A stretch of 64,000 bases of DNA from an uncultured Clostridia bacterium (GCA_904399395.1 CAJFPJ010000003.1:1-64000); one strand, 5' to 3'. Positions 8,215 through 16,827 are shown, counted from the first letter of the stretch. The notes: generated by a model from the letters alone, not told the origin. Numbers and translations: made by a program.

Positions 8215-8795
8215 ACTGGGATTTCCACAATCCCGCTTCCCAGAGAATGTATAGCCTGCCAGCTCATAGAGGCATTATCCATCTGTTGCCAGGAGTATCC
8301 TTTTTCCTCTATATCTTGCCAGCTCAGGGGCCTGCAATCCAGGTACATTCGCAGATGGGCCGGAACAAATCCTCCTATGGAGCGTTTAAACCGAGAAATT
8401 TCTTTCTCCTCCGGCGTTCCTTCTGTCATGCAGCAGATTCTTCCCGGCTCCTCCGCAATGGATATGGGAACTCCCATTGCTTCTGCCGCCCGCTGAAGGC
8501 CGCCCTTGCTTCCCGGAACAGCGGAAACACGCAGCAAAAGCCTTCTGCGCCGTTCCTCTTCTGCGAGCCCTTCCCCACAAACTCCCAGAAGGCTCTCCCA
8601 AAGGGAGAGAGCTTCTTCTCTCGCTGTCTCCGGAAAGGAATTCTCCAAAAATCCCTTTACCTGCTTATAGAACGGTTCCAACCCCGCGGCATAAGCCTCC
8701 AGTTCCCAATCCAAGGCTGTACCTGCTGTCTGCCCGCTGAAAGTATAAAGACCTGTTTCCGCCATTCGCAGGCGCATGGATTCCAAGGGCGTCAT
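8208..8795 (-). CDS. DUF2313 (YmfQ/XkdU-like) baseplate protein
   Basis: Proteins of this family are small tail proteins lying after baseplate J in PBSX and Mu-like phages, probably part of the baseplate wedge. The 195-residue product fits the usual length of about 190-200, has an LYTF N terminus, an acidic helical middle region with LLLRV, and a PAHLRMYLDCR segment near residue 150 like other members. A Trp-rich tail (SWQDI, SWQQM, SWQAI) is unusual and looks like three short repeats. Its ATG overlaps the baseplate J stop as ATGA. Confidence 0.75.
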   Translation of the reverse strand: MTPLESMRLRMAETGLYTFSGQTAGTALDWELEAYAAGLEPFYKQVKGFLENSFPETAREEALSLWESLLGVCGEGLAEEERRRRLLLRVSAVPGSKGGLQRAAEAMGVPISIAEEPGRICCMTEGTPEEKEISRFKRSIGGFVPAHLRMYLDCRPLSWQDIEEKGYSWQQMDNASMSWQAIHSLGSGIVEIPVK

Positions 8796-9859
8796 GCTTT
8801 TGCCTCCTCTAAAACAATCTCCCCGCAGGCAGCTGCCTGATCCCTGGAAATCTCCACATCTGTCGTCACTTTGCTGTCAAAGGTCACGTTCCACACAGCT
8901 CCCGTGCCGATCATTGCCGCTGCCAGAGCAGATGTGTGGAACTTTCTCCCCACCTCTATGGATTTGAAAAATTCCCCAATGGCTTTCCGGCAGACTTCCG
9001 AAGCTCTCTCCAGGCTCCAGCCCGGCTGAAGGGAAAGAACCGCCTTCACAGGAATCTTTATCCGTTCCGCAGAAGAGATTTCCAGCGTCACCCCAAGCTC
9101 TCGCTTTTCTTCCAGCTCCCTGCGAATCTCCTCTAGATCTGTCTCTTTCAAACCAACATCCCGGCCGTCTATATAGATTTCTAGAGCTCCGCTCCCGGAG
9201 GCAGCGGGAACTACCGAAACGGAACGGACAGACGGATGACTCATTACAAACTGTCTGTAATAAGAGATATTGCCGCCCTGAGGCGGATACTCGATCATCT
9301 GCAGCAGCCTCCGTCTGAGGCTTTCGTCCGTCTCCGTGTCCTCTCCCCCTGAAAAAGCAGAGGGATTCGTCACTCCCTCAATGCCCACGGGAACCGTCAC
9401 CAGCTCTGTAACACTCCCCGCCGCCGCATTTCCCTTTTCTCCGGAAAGTTCCGCTTCCGCCTCCGCATCCACGCTGGTGCTTCCCTGAGGAAGCACTACC
9501 TTCTGCAACGTGATATACCGGGCTCCGTTTTCCCCTTCTGCGGCGCAAACTGTTCCGGCGGGGATCTCTATATCATACCAGGAAGGGGAAAGAATCGAGA
9601 ATCTCAGCTTTCCCTTTGCTTTCAGGGCTTCCCTACGGAATACGCCCCTTTCCCTCGCCAGGGATTCCAACTCTGCGCCCACTGCCGTATAGGGATTTTT
9701 CTGCTTTTTCAGCCATTCCACTGCGGCCATGCAGGAATACAACTCCCCTGCCAGCACCCGGATGCGTATATCCGTATCCGAAGCATAACGGGGTGAAAAG
9801 CCTGCCAGCTCTTCATACCGTCTTTCCATGCGCTCTACAAGCGCCTCATAGCTTTCCAT
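8792..9859 (-). CDS. baseplate J/gp47 family protein
   Basis: Baseplate J forms the wedge of contractile-tail baseplates. The 355-residue product shows the family pattern: N-terminal helical segment with SDIDRI-like SDTDIRIRVLAG, an AEGENGARYITLQ beta region, a GVTNPSAFSGGEDTETDESLRRRLL segment near 190-215 (the conserved N-P-x-x-x-x-GG-x-D-x-E-x-D-E-x-x-R motif) and PPQGGNISYYRQ. Start at 9859 has AGGAGGTGAACC ahead of it. The frame is complete, which matters because sheath and tube genes are missing upstream. Confidence 0.9.
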   Translation of the reverse strand: MESYEALVERMERRYEELAGFSPRYASDTDIRIRVLAGELYSCMAAVEWLKKQKNPYTAVGAELESLARERGVFRREALKAKGKLRFSILSPSWYDIEIPAGTVCAAEGENGARYITLQKVVLPQGSTSVDAEAEAELSGEKGNAAAGSVTELVTVPVGIEGVTNPSAFSGGEDTETDESLRRRLLQMIEYPPQGGNISYYRQFVMSHPSVRSVSVVPAASGSGALEIYIDGRDVGLKETDLEEIRRELEEKRELGVTLEISSAERIKIPVKAVLSLQPGWSLERASEVCRKAIGEFFKSIEVGRKFHTSALAAAMIGTGAVWNVTFDSKVTTDVEISRDQAAACGEIVLEEAKA

Positions 9860-9864
9860 CTGGT

Positions 9865-10233
9865 TCACCTCCTGATTTTTACAGTGCGGCAGCCCCCCGG
9901 AAGCCGCAGCTCCACAAGACACAGATCGTCTTTCCATTCCGCATGAATCGGTTCCGCCTCCGGGATACGCTGAAGAGCCTCCCTGGCTGCCTCCAGAAGC
10001 TCCGCCGGGTCGCTCGTTTCCCGCAGCCGGCTTCCCAATCCGCTTTCATAGACAAAGCTTCCCATGGGGACGGAAAGGCATATTCCAGCTCTTTGCAAAA
10101 GCTCATCTTCCCCGGATATAGAAAAAGGCATTCCTCTGCCGTCCGTTTTCAGGCCTCCCATAAAATCAAGAGCCGTATCAAAAGGCTCACAAATTCCCGC
10201 CTCAGGCCCGTTTTCATCTCTCATGCAATGCAC
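9865..10233 (-). CDS. DUF2634 (XkdS-like) baseplate wedge protein
   Basis: DUF2634/gp25-like proteins form part of the baseplate wedge of PBSX-like phages. This 122-residue product carries the typical acidic FDTALDFMGG start, an ED-LLQRAGICL segment like the family LRTQRGE region and YESGLGSRL near residue 70. I chose GTG at 10233 because GGAGG lies 9 bases ahead; an ATG 9 bases later (10224) is the alternative. It begins 2 bases after the preceding stop and ends 5 bases before baseplate J. Confidence 0.72.
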   Translation of the reverse strand: MHCMRDENGPEAGICEPFDTALDFMGGLKTDGRGMPFSISGEDELLQRAGICLSVPMGSFVYESGLGSRLRETSDPAELLEAAREALQRIPEAEPIHAEWKDDLCLVELRLPGGCRTVKIRR

Positions 10234-10235
10234 AA

Positions 10236-10598
10236 TCAGCCGCCTCCCTCTTCTTCCGCTTGCAGAGGAGGGAATACCTGCCCGTTGATTTCCACCTGCC
10301 CATTGTTTTTCAGATGGATCCGGGCGCCCCCTTTTGAGAAAAGCAAAAGCTCCCCCGGTTCCACCATACCTTCTTCCGGCTTTTCCATCACAGTACCCAC
10401 GCATGCTATGCCCTGACGGGTCTCAACCGTGACTGCCTGCGCGTAGGAGGGCGGTGTATACGCGACCCCCCAAGGGCCGCAGTATACTACACGGGTCCTA
10501 TCGTTTCCGGCATCCTCTTCCCCGGGGGAGCGGATGCGGGACACATCCGCCGCGGGCCGTTTTTTCCCGGCTTCCACAATCTGTTTTGATATCCACAT
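10236..10598 (-). CDS. baseplate assembly protein V / DUF2577-like
   Basis: This 120-residue protein lies where XkdR (DUF2577) or a gpV/gp45-type spike protein is expected. It has a putative OB-like strand region (VVYCGPWGVAY; GIACVGTVMEKPEEGMVEPGEL) and a C-terminal GGARIHLKNNGQVEING segment characteristic of spike and baseplate V proteins. The ATG immediately follows the XkdQ-like stop codon and a ribosome site AGGTGG lies within that gene end. The choice between gpV and DUF2577 is uncertain. Confidence 0.6.
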   Translation of the reverse strand: MWISKQIVEAGKKRPAADVSRIRSPGEEDAGNDRTRVVYCGPWGVAYTPPSYAQAVTVETRQGIACVGTVMEKPEEGMVEPGELLLFSKGGARIHLKNNGQVEINGQVFPPLQAEEEGGG

Positions 10599-11594
10599 TT
10601 ATACATCCACCTCTTTTTTTCGCAACGTGTACCGACAACGTTCCCCCGAAGAAGAAAGGCTGTAGCGCAGGCCGGAAACATACAGCCCGGAAATCTCTTT
10701 CCCCCAGTTTGGTAGCGTAAGGCAGACAGCCGCCCCTACCCCCGCCTCAGGAAGGCCGGGAGACAAAACCTCAGCACAAAAAGCTCTTCTTGCAGCTTTT
10801 ACAAGCGCCTCCCTGGCCTGTTCCGTGCTTCCGCTTAAAAGTCTTCTGCGCCGGATTCCCAAACTCTTTGCTTCTCCGTCAAAAACAGAAAGGGCAAAAG
10901 TTTCCGTATTTTCCGGCTTCACCAGAATTTCGGAATATCGCTCGCACATTTTATCCTCTGCAGAGCACTCCAGTATAGGAATCTCTCTCCCAAACTGCAG
11001 AAGAGGAAATTCTTCCTTTCTTTCCTCGAGCGCCTCCAGTCTTTTTCCCCTGGCCCGTAAGGAAACCTTCAGATACCGGCTGCAGAAAAGGGAAAGGACC
11101 TCCCATTCGCTCATGCCCTTGGTTATTGTAAAAGGAACAGAAAATCCGCTGGGTTCTCCCTCCCATTCTGTAAACCCATAGGGCTTCCCGTGCCGTTCAA
11201 AGAGAAGGGGGAGGGATGGATACGCATACGTCTGTGGGATCGCTTCGTTATCCAGCAACAAAGCCGCCATGCTCCGGGCCACGATTTCCAGCATGCAGCC
11301 CTCCGAAGAAAATCTGCGCTGCAATTCGTCCACAGGGCCGAAGAAAACGACCTCCCCTCCTCCGCAAATTTCCAGAAAGACCGGTTCCAGCTCTTCATAA
11401 ATACTTTTCCAGGGGAATACGCCGGTGAAGGCGTCCGCCGGGGTATCCTCCTCTATGGAAAGCACAGCCTCAAGGGGGGCTCCCAAAGAGATACGCTTCC
11501 CCTGGGAATTGCACGCCGTATATGTATACCCGCCCGGCTGCAGATATCTCCCCCGAACTTTGCAACCAATACAGGCCCTCTCCATATTAGTCAC
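10599..11594 (-). CDS. XkdQ-like tail hub protein
   Basis: XkdQ/YqbQ proteins are the baseplate hub of PBSX-type tails, structurally like gpD/gp27, with a hub beta-barrel start and late OB-like domains. The 331-residue length agrees with the family (about 325-330). An LEIVARSMAALLLDNEA segment near residue 90 matches the family S-x-x-A-x-LLDNEA-like motif, and TLPNWGKEISGLYVSGLRYSLSS lies near the C terminus. The start GTG at 11594 overlaps the LysM gene stop (GTGA) with GGAGG 8 bases ahead; the later ATG (11585) is too far from that site. Confidence 0.75.
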   Translation of the reverse strand: MTNMERACIGCKVRGRYLQPGGYTYTACNSQGKRISLGAPLEAVLSIEEDTPADAFTGVFPWKSIYEELEPVFLEICGGGEVVFFGPVDELQRRFSSEGCMLEIVARSMAALLLDNEAIPQTYAYPSLPLLFERHGKPYGFTEWEGEPSGFSVPFTITKGMSEWEVLSLFCSRYLKVSLRARGKRLEALEERKEEFPLLQFGREIPILECSAEDKMCERYSEILVKPENTETFALSVFDGEAKSLGIRRRRLLSGSTEQAREALVKAARRAFCAEVLSPGLPEAGVGAAVCLTLPNWGKEISGLYVSGLRYSLSSSGERCRYTLRKKEVDV

Positions 11595-12112
11595 AGCGTC
11601 CGCCTCCCGGCTCTGAGAATTGTTCCCTCTTCCAGATCGTTGATCCAGGGATTCCGATTCTGCTCCAGCAGTATTTCCAGAGGGACGTTCATCGCCGCCG
11701 AGGCTCTCCATAGGGAGTCATGCTCCCTGCAGGCATACGCCGCTCTCTTTTCTTCCGCCGGCGGGACATCCTCCTCCACAAAGGAAAAGGTATAATGGGT
11801 CTCCCCCGGGCGCCCCAGCGCTTGCAGCTGCAAAGAGGAAAAGACGGCTCTGAGGGGCGGGAGGCCCGGCATGACAAGCAAGCCGGCTCCTCCCTCTTCA
11901 AACAGTCTCTGAAGTTCCCGAAACTGTAGGAGGGAATCCCTCCCCAGAAAACAGCCTTTGCCGGAAATCTGCCGCTTTTTCCGGCCCATCTCCTGCAAGA
12001 GGGAGCCCTTAAGAGGCAGCGGCTGTTCCTTCAGATTCCTGCTGCAGGTAATCGTAATCTCCGAAGGGTTCACATTCCACCGGAACCCCTTATACGCCAT
12101 CTGCAGACTCAT
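11591..12112 (-). CDS. LysM-domain tail protein (XkdP-like)
   Basis: XkdP-type proteins pair an N-terminal tail-tube initiator/hub-binding domain with a C-terminal LysM domain and normally follow the tape measure. The 173-residue product has the RWNVNPSEITI start typical of the family and an AYACREHDSLWRASAAMNVP LysM helix region near 128-150, ending in a short NDLEEGTILR strand. ATG overlaps the stop of the small 36-codon gene as ATGA. It is on the shorter side for the family. Its presence with no tape measure upstream is odd. Confidence 0.72.
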   Translation of the reverse strand: MSLQMAYKGFRWNVNPSEITITCSRNLKEQPLPLKGSLLQEMGRKKRQISGKGCFLGRDSLLQFRELQRLFEEGGAGLLVMPGLPPLRAVFSSLQLQALGRPGETHYTFSFVEEDVPPAEEKRAAYACREHDSLWRASAAMNVPLEILLEQNRNPWINDLEEGTILRAGRRTL

Positions 12113-12219
12113 GCTTCCTCCTCCAAATCCAGGCCGCGGGGAAAGCGCCGGGCCTCCCGCTCAATCTCCCGGGAGAGTCGTTCCGCTTCCGTGCCCTGTT
12201 TTTCCAGAATCTCCTCCAT
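12109..12219 (-). CDS. 36-residue protein at the head/baseplate junction
   Basis: This small gene lies where the sheath-to-tape-measure cassette should be. It encodes 36 residues, starts MEEILEKQ, is rich in Glu and Arg, is predicted helical and ends in LDLEEEA. Support for translation is an AGAGGAGGG site 7 bases before the ATG and the ATGA overlap with the LysM gene. The frame stays open upstream to about 12290, and a second ATG (12255) would give 48 residues. I do not recognise it. Acidic/basic helical peptides of this sort occur in tail regions, so it may be a small tail gene or a translational coupler. Confidence 0.6.
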   Translation of the reverse strand: MEEILEKQGTEAERLSREIEREARRFPRGLDLEEEA

Positions 12220-12310
12220 CTTGTTCCCTCCTCTGTTTCGTTTCCAATGTCCCATCTGCTCCAAGAAGCATTCATTTTCTTTTTTATTCCATCATAAAAG
12301 CCTCTGATTT

Positions 12311-12598
12311 TCAGCCTCCTGAGAAGGCTCCCTGCTCTTCTCGCAGCACTGCCCAGTCATAGAGCTTTTTTCCTCCCAAAAAAGCCCCATCCCCCCGAAG
12401 GACCACAAGGTGCTTTTCACCCCAGCAAACCTTCTCTCCAGGAGTCAGGCCGCTTCCTGCGGGGGCTGCACACCAGTATTCCTCACCATTTTCCTGAGTT
12501 TTCCGCAAAGGACGCAGAAGCGCCCGGGTCTTATTTTCTCCGATATTTACCGGGCTCCCGTATTTCCGAATGGCATATTCCACAGTAAGAGAGCTCAC
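12311..12598 (-). CDS. small head-completion-like protein
   Basis: The 95-residue product follows the connector gene, where head-closure (gp8/gp10/XkdH-like) proteins occur. It begins SSLTVEYAIRKYGSPV and has a beta-rich second half (CAAPAGSG, KHLVVLRGDGAFLGGKKLYDW). The start GTG (12598) overlaps the preceding stop (GTGA). The family is not recognised with certainty. An AGGAGG motif sits exactly at its stop codon but no proper gene follows within 90 bases, which suggests that the next gene has been removed. Confidence 0.55.
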   Translation of the reverse strand: MSSLTVEYAIRKYGSPVNIGENKTRALLRPLRKTQENGEEYWCAAPAGSGLTPGEKVCWGEKHLVVLRGDGAFLGGKKLYDWAVLREEQGAFSGG

Positions 12599-13008
12599 AC
12601 TGCACCCCTCCCGTTTCCTTTCCCCCAGCCGGACACAAACTGCTGCGGTATCCGCTGAAATACAAATTCTGTATCCCGAAAGCATTCTGCCGCCCCGTCT
12701 CGATATTCTTCCCAAATTTTTCTAGCCTGCTCCGTCATGGAGGCACCCTTTTTCACCTGTATATCCCCAGAAGAAAAGCTTTCCGGTGTGCGTGCCCCTT
12801 CCAGAAGGCTCCATCGGTAAAAGGCCAGCGCCGCGGCAGCCCCATACAGCAGGCTTTCTTCCCTCTCGGTGAGAGATTCCTTGGCCATGCCGTTCACTTG
12901 GGCCGCCGCATCCTGGCAAAGGCCGTGGTACCGCCGGGCCTCCTCTTCCGACAGGCCGGAGAAAGAGGAAAAGCGCTCCATAAGGGCCTCTATATTCCAC
13001 TTCATCAT
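12595..13008 (-). CDS. head-tail connector protein (gp6-like)
   Basis: Connector proteins bind below the portal and complete the DNA-packed head. The 137-residue product is helical with FSGLSEEEARRYHGLCQDA and EESLLYGAAAALAFYRWSL, the pattern of short connector proteins that follow the capsid gene. Its ATG overlaps the capsid stop. Identification rests on position, size and pattern rather than on a definite motif. Confidence 0.6.
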   Translation of the reverse strand: MMKWNIEALMERFSSFSGLSEEEARRYHGLCQDAAAQVNGMAKESLTEREESLLYGAAAALAFYRWSLLEGARTPESFSSGDIQVKKGASMTEQARKIWEEYRDGAAECFRDTEFVFQRIPQQFVSGWGKGNGRGAV

Positions 13009-14021
13009 GCGCTCTTATAGGTGAGGATCTTGCACGCGCCGTCAAAGATTCGCGAAAATCCTGTAATCGTGCTGATCACCGCCCGCTCCAGCTGCCTGTC
13101 GATGAGCTTATCCGATTCCGTGATAATGTCCCCGGTCTGAACCATCTCCAGGGCGCAGGTCTTATCCAGAGCAATAATTTTCTTCTCCTCCAGGCCCGGT
13201 ACATGGATCAGATTGGCACCCAGAGGTGTGATGAGCTTACCCGTTCCCTGGAAGGTGAGCCCTGCCTGGGAATCCTGGAACTGAGTGATTCCCAGAAGAT
13301 CTTTCATGGCGGCCGTGGAAGCCAAAGCCGTATTCATGGAATAGGGCGCCAGTGCCCCCCAAAGAGAGACCATATCCCCATAATCGGGGGTGTTGCCGGC
13401 GGTGGAAATAGAGCCGGCTGGGCTCTTTCCGTCATCCCCTTGCATCAGCACTTGGATGGCATCCTTCAGCTGCGCTCTGGCAATATATGCTCCGATCTGG
13501 CGCAGAGTCACAGTGAAGAGATCCAACTTTTGAAAGCGGATAGCCTCATAGGAAGAAACCAGCATCCTACCCCGTTTCTGCAGTTTCACCAGTGTGCTTT
13601 TCGTCTTCACCACCGTCTCAGGAATCGCCGCGCCCTCCGCCACCGGTTTCAGAGTCTTGTCATCTTCTGAAAGATCCGAAGTGATGGTGCGATAATCCAT
13701 GCCGTCGATTTTCGTCACCGTGGCTACGATAGAAGGGAGCACGTCCGCCTGCTCCATGCCCTGGCGCACAGCCCGGCTCACATATTCCGGGAAGAGAGCA
13801 GCCGAAGACGAAGTCTGAAAAAACTTTTCCACTGGGTCGGAGCCCACTCCTCCCACGCGGATATCAAAACGTTTCAGCTGGCGCTGATAGGCGTCCATCC
13901 CCTCCAAAGCCGTTCCCTTATAGTTTTCTGAAGGATCCATTTCCTCCAGCAGCCGGGAAAAGCTCTTGTGCGGCACGGTGTACATGCCTTTTTCCAATGC
14001 GATCGATTCAAATCCTGCCAT
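13005..14021 (-). CDS. HK97-fold major capsid protein
   Basis: The shell protein of the phage head. The 338-residue product has a helical N arm (residues 1-55), a FFQTSSSAALFPEYVSRAV segment near 68-86 that marks the start of the folded domain, E-loop region with VAEGAAIPETVV near 130, the spine helix around 155-190 and a C-terminal TGDIITESDKLIDRQLERAV segment typical of Clostridium/PBSX-like (XkdG-type) capsid proteins. GAGGAGG precedes the ATG. The length is normal and no disruption is visible. Confidence 0.88.
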   Translation of the reverse strand: MAGFESIALEKGMYTVPHKSFSRLLEEMDPSENYKGTALEGMDAYQRQLKRFDIRVGGVGSDPVEKFFQTSSSAALFPEYVSRAVRQGMEQADVLPSIVATVTKIDGMDYRTITSDLSEDDKTLKPVAEGAAIPETVVKTKSTLVKLQKRGRMLVSSYEAIRFQKLDLFTVTLRQIGAYIARAQLKDAIQVLMQGDDGKSPAGSISTAGNTPDYGDMVSLWGALAPYSMNTALASTAAMKDLLGITQFQDSQAGLTFQGTGKLITPLGANLIHVPGLEEKKIIALDKTCALEMVQTGDIITESDKLIDRQLERAVISTITGFSRIFDGACKILTYKSA

Positions 14022-14051
14022 TTCAATTCCTCCTCATCTTTTATATCCGCA

Positions 14052-14420
14052 TCATAAAATGATGCCGGCTGTCTGGGCGGTTGTATCCACAGCCGCCACC
14101 AAATGCTCTCTGCCCTTGGAAAATGCCTGCTCACTCTGCCCAATAGTAGCTGTTTTCACACCGCCGCTTCCGTCTGCACAAAGGAGCTGGTAACCCACCG
14201 CGGGGGCTGTCCCCGAATAAGAAATTTCTGCATAGCCCTCCAACTGGACGGCGGCAAAACCTCCCCTGCAGGAAAGAACCACACCCGCGAACTTATCTCC
14301 TGCACTGCAGGCGGAGACCTGCCCATTGCCAGAAACTTTTACTACGCTTCCGGCTTCTAAATCAGAGGCCGCTTCAAAAGTTGCCACACGTTCTTTCCAT
14401 CCCTTAAATGATACTGTCAT
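14052..14420 (-). CDS. DUF2190-type capsid decoration protein
   Basis: This 122-residue beta-rich protein lies between protease and capsid genes, the usual place for head decoration/stabilisation proteins such as DUF2190 or gpD. It starts MTVSFKGWKERVATF and contains LEAGSVVKVSGNGQV and DKFAGVVLSCRGGFAAVQLEGYAEI, the pattern of DUF2190 proteins. It is followed after 30 bases by the capsid gene. Confidence 0.68.
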   Translation of the reverse strand: MTVSFKGWKERVATFEAASDLEAGSVVKVSGNGQVSACSAGDKFAGVVLSCRGGFAAVQLEGYAEISYSGTAPAVGYQLLCADGSGGVKTATIGQSEQAFSKGREHLVAAVDTTAQTAGIIL

Positions 14421-14467
14421 GTGCTTTCTCCCTCTCTTGTTTTCTTTATTATGGTTTTCTCTTATGT

Positions 14468-15592
14468 TCAGATAGCATAGGGATTTTGGTTTTCCCTCCC
14501 TGCTTTCTCTTTTTCCATGGTCTTATCCCATTTTTCCGGGGCCAGTTGGGGCCGCAGAGGATAGCTTTTTTCCGCTGTACCCATAAACGCTTTCTCCACC
14601 GCCTTCAGGTCTTCCAGGGAAAGCCCTTCCGTCATCCGGCAAAGGGCTCCCTCCTCCAGATTGGGGAAAACCAGGCCGCCCAGCCTGCGGATATTTTCCC
14701 GCAGCTGCGTCTGATACGCCCTGCCTGCTGACGCATCCTTTTCCAAATTTTCTAGGTAGGCGGCCAGTTTTTCACACTCCTCACCGGAAAACCGGAGGCC
14801 ATCCTGAGCCTTCCGAAGTTCTTTTGCCAGCTCCGTATGTGCCGCTCCTTCCTTCCATACCATATTCAAGTCTCCTTTCCTTCTCTCCTCCCAGGAAAAA
14901 CGCTTGATAACGCCCGCTTCCCGTTGAGCGGGCACCGTCACAAAGGACCATTCATAGGCGTCTGTGGGTTCTTCCAATATATCCACACAGAGTCTCCCAT
15001 CATATACATGCCCCTTTCGATGAGAGCAGGGAGTGGTTTTCCTATCCGCTCCGCAGATGGAGCACACTTGCTTTTTTACCGCACAGCCGACGCTCACCTC
15101 CTTTTGAATGCCGCTTTCCAAAGCCAGGATCAATCGGTCATTTTCCCCTCCTCTGGGGAGGTACGCCCGGGCCACAAGGCGGGTGTAAGGCTCCCCAGCC
15201 TCTGTCTTCCTGCCGGAAACGGTCTCCACCCGGCAGTTGAAGATCCTGGCCGCCTGATTCCTGGCGTCGGGCGTATGGTTGAAGATCCCCGTTTTTCCCC
15301 GGAAAAGCTCTGCCAACTTTTGAAGAGCCGGTATACTGAAGCGTTCCAGATCCCTGTCCGTTTCATTGTCACAGAGCACCACCGTAAAAGCATAGAGCTC
15401 CTCCGGGCCGAATTTTCGGCGGGTGTATTCTCCGATCTGTTCCATTTCCTCCGGTGCGGGTACTCCGGTTTCCAAGGCATCCTTTCCGCTTTCTGGATTT
15501 TCCTCCCAAGAATCCGGCGCACTCTTTGCTTTTTCCGGATATGCTTTTTCCTGGAATATGAGATCCCCATTCCCAACATATTGTTTGATCAT
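14468..15592 (-). CDS. prohead protease with C-terminal scaffold-like region
   Basis: The 374-residue product appears to be the maturation protease joined to a scaffolding segment, as in XkdF-type proteins. The N-terminal half is the protease-like domain. Its second half (about residues 245-340) is charged and helical with ELAKELRKAQDGLRFSGEE, as expected for a scaffold removed during maturation. An unusual CSICGADRKTTPCSHRKGH cluster near residue 178-196 resembles a small zinc-binding insertion. The ATG overlaps the portal stop (ATGA). Confidence 0.68.
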   Translation of the reverse strand: MIKQYVGNGDLIFQEKAYPEKAKSAPDSWEENPESGKDALETGVPAPEEMEQIGEYTRRKFGPEELYAFTVVLCDNETDRDLERFSIPALQKLAELFRGKTGIFNHTPDARNQAARIFNCRVETVSGRKTEAGEPYTRLVARAYLPRGGENDRLILALESGIQKEVSVGCAVKKQVCSICGADRKTTPCSHRKGHVYDGRLCVDILEEPTDAYEWSFVTVPAQREAGVIKRFSWEERRKGDLNMVWKEGAAHTELAKELRKAQDGLRFSGEECEKLAAYLENLEKDASAGRAYQTQLRENIRRLGGLVFPNLEEGALCRMTEGLSLEDLKAVEKAFMGTAEKSYPLRPQLAPEKWDKTMEKEKAGRENQNPYAI

Positions 15593-16827
15593 GCTTTTTC
15601 ATCTCCTTTCAAAATAGATTTTTCCAACTGCATGGCCCTGGCATTGAGCCACCGGGCATTGGCATTCTCAGTCTCATCCTGCAGAGTGATCTCATCCCAC
15701 AGGATTTTAAACCGCCGGGAATTCCCCTCCAGCCGCAGCCACAAACCGCATATTTTCCGGATGGCAGGCTCCAGAAGCCTCCTGTAAAATTCCAGCTCGC
15801 TGGTAAGGATATCCGCCTGTTGGCTGGACATTCTCTCTGTGGAAGACCAGGAGAGCCCCAGCAGAAAGGGGGGAATTCCCAGCTTTGCCACGATTTGCTC
15901 CAGCATCTGGCGCACAGGTATCTCGCTTTCCAGAATAGTACCATCTGCCCCGATAGTTTGGATGGAAACGTCTCCCACTGCCACAAAATCTGAGGGGGCA
16001 TCGTTCTGCATGGCCTTCCGCCATTCCCTCGCTATCTGAGACGCCCTTTCCCGGGCAAAGGCTCTATCTCCGTCGTCTCCCGGCTTATAGGTTACGGCAA
16101 AACGAACATCTCCCACCCGCTCCCAATTTAGGCCCATGCTGCGATAAATTTTCAGCAGAATCTCCGAAACAAAAGGCAGGCTTCTCAGAAGGGAAGTGCC
16201 CCAGGGCTTACCTGGTTCCGGATGCATGGCCGTGGAGAACACCAGCTCCGGCCATCGGAGAGGCTTGACCGCCCCATTTTCCCGGGCATAGATTTTCAGT
16301 TGCAAAGGTGATTCCTGCCGCAGCTCCACATCCTCCAGAGCTGCATTATATAAAGCCCCGATGGAGCCTGTGGAATCAAGGACAATTTCCCCCACCGCCG
16401 TTCCATAAAGCAGAAGCTGCTCCAGATAGGAATCCAAAAAACTCTGAAGCCCCCGCTGGGCTCCATTTACAGGGACAGAGTGCAAAAATTCATCCAGTCG
16501 GCCCTGATCCGCCGGAGAATCGCATTCCACTTGAAATCCCCCTGCCAGGCGAATGATCTTCCCAATGGCAGCATCTATAATGGGGACATGATCCCTCAAA
16601 GCTTTGTAAAGATGCCATTCCCCAGGATCCGGCGCCGGAGCAAAGAATGCACTTTCCCCGCTCTGAAATCGAAAAAGTTCCCTGGCTCCCGTCTGTACAG
16701 CCTTTACAGGAATTTCCGGCAAACCTCCCTCCTCTGTATTTCCGGTCTTTGGCCTGCGGGAAAAGAGAATGCCCCGTTTCCACAATCCGGTTCCCGTCCA
16801 AAGTCCCTTAGTCTTCTCTTTCTGCAA
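15589..16827 (-). CDS. phage portal protein
   Basis: The portal dodecamer is the DNA gate of the head. The 412-residue product has DHVPIIDAAIGKIIRLAGG near the N terminus, the long helical stem region with FLDSYLEQLLLYGTAVGEIV, and a MLEQIVAKLGIPPFLLGLSWSS segment near 315 that is characteristic of SPP1/PBSX-type portals. The start is TTG at 16827 with GGAGG 5 bases upstream, and it overlaps the terminase gene by 20 bases. Confidence 0.88.
   Translation of the reverse strand: MQKEKTKGLWTGTGLWKRGILFSRRPKTGNTEEGGLPEIPVKAVQTGARELFRFQSGESAFFAPAPDPGEWHLYKALRDHVPIIDAAIGKIIRLAGGFQVECDSPADQGRLDEFLHSVPVNGAQRGLQSFLDSYLEQLLLYGTAVGEIVLDSTGSIGALYNAALEDVELRQESPLQLKIYARENGAVKPLRWPELVFSTAMHPEPGKPWGTSLLRSLPFVSEILLKIYRSMGLNWERVGDVRFAVTYKPGDDGDRAFARERASQIAREWRKAMQNDAPSDFVAVGDVSIQTIGADGTILESEIPVRQMLEQIVAKLGIPPFLLGLSWSSTERMSSQQADILTSELEFYRRLLEPAIRKICGLWLRLEGNSRRFKILWDEITLQDETENANARWLNARAMQLEKSILKGDEKA

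Noticed and set aside
7644..8840. Plus-strand frame of nearly 400 codons opposite the DUF2313 and fibre genes
   Set aside because: It is Ser/Arg/Pro-rich, has no ribosome site and crosses two genuine genes; it is an antisense shadow.
12090..12275. 61-codon frame around the phage junction
   Set aside because: No ribosome site, and it runs out of frame through the better-supported 36-codon gene and into the LysM gene.
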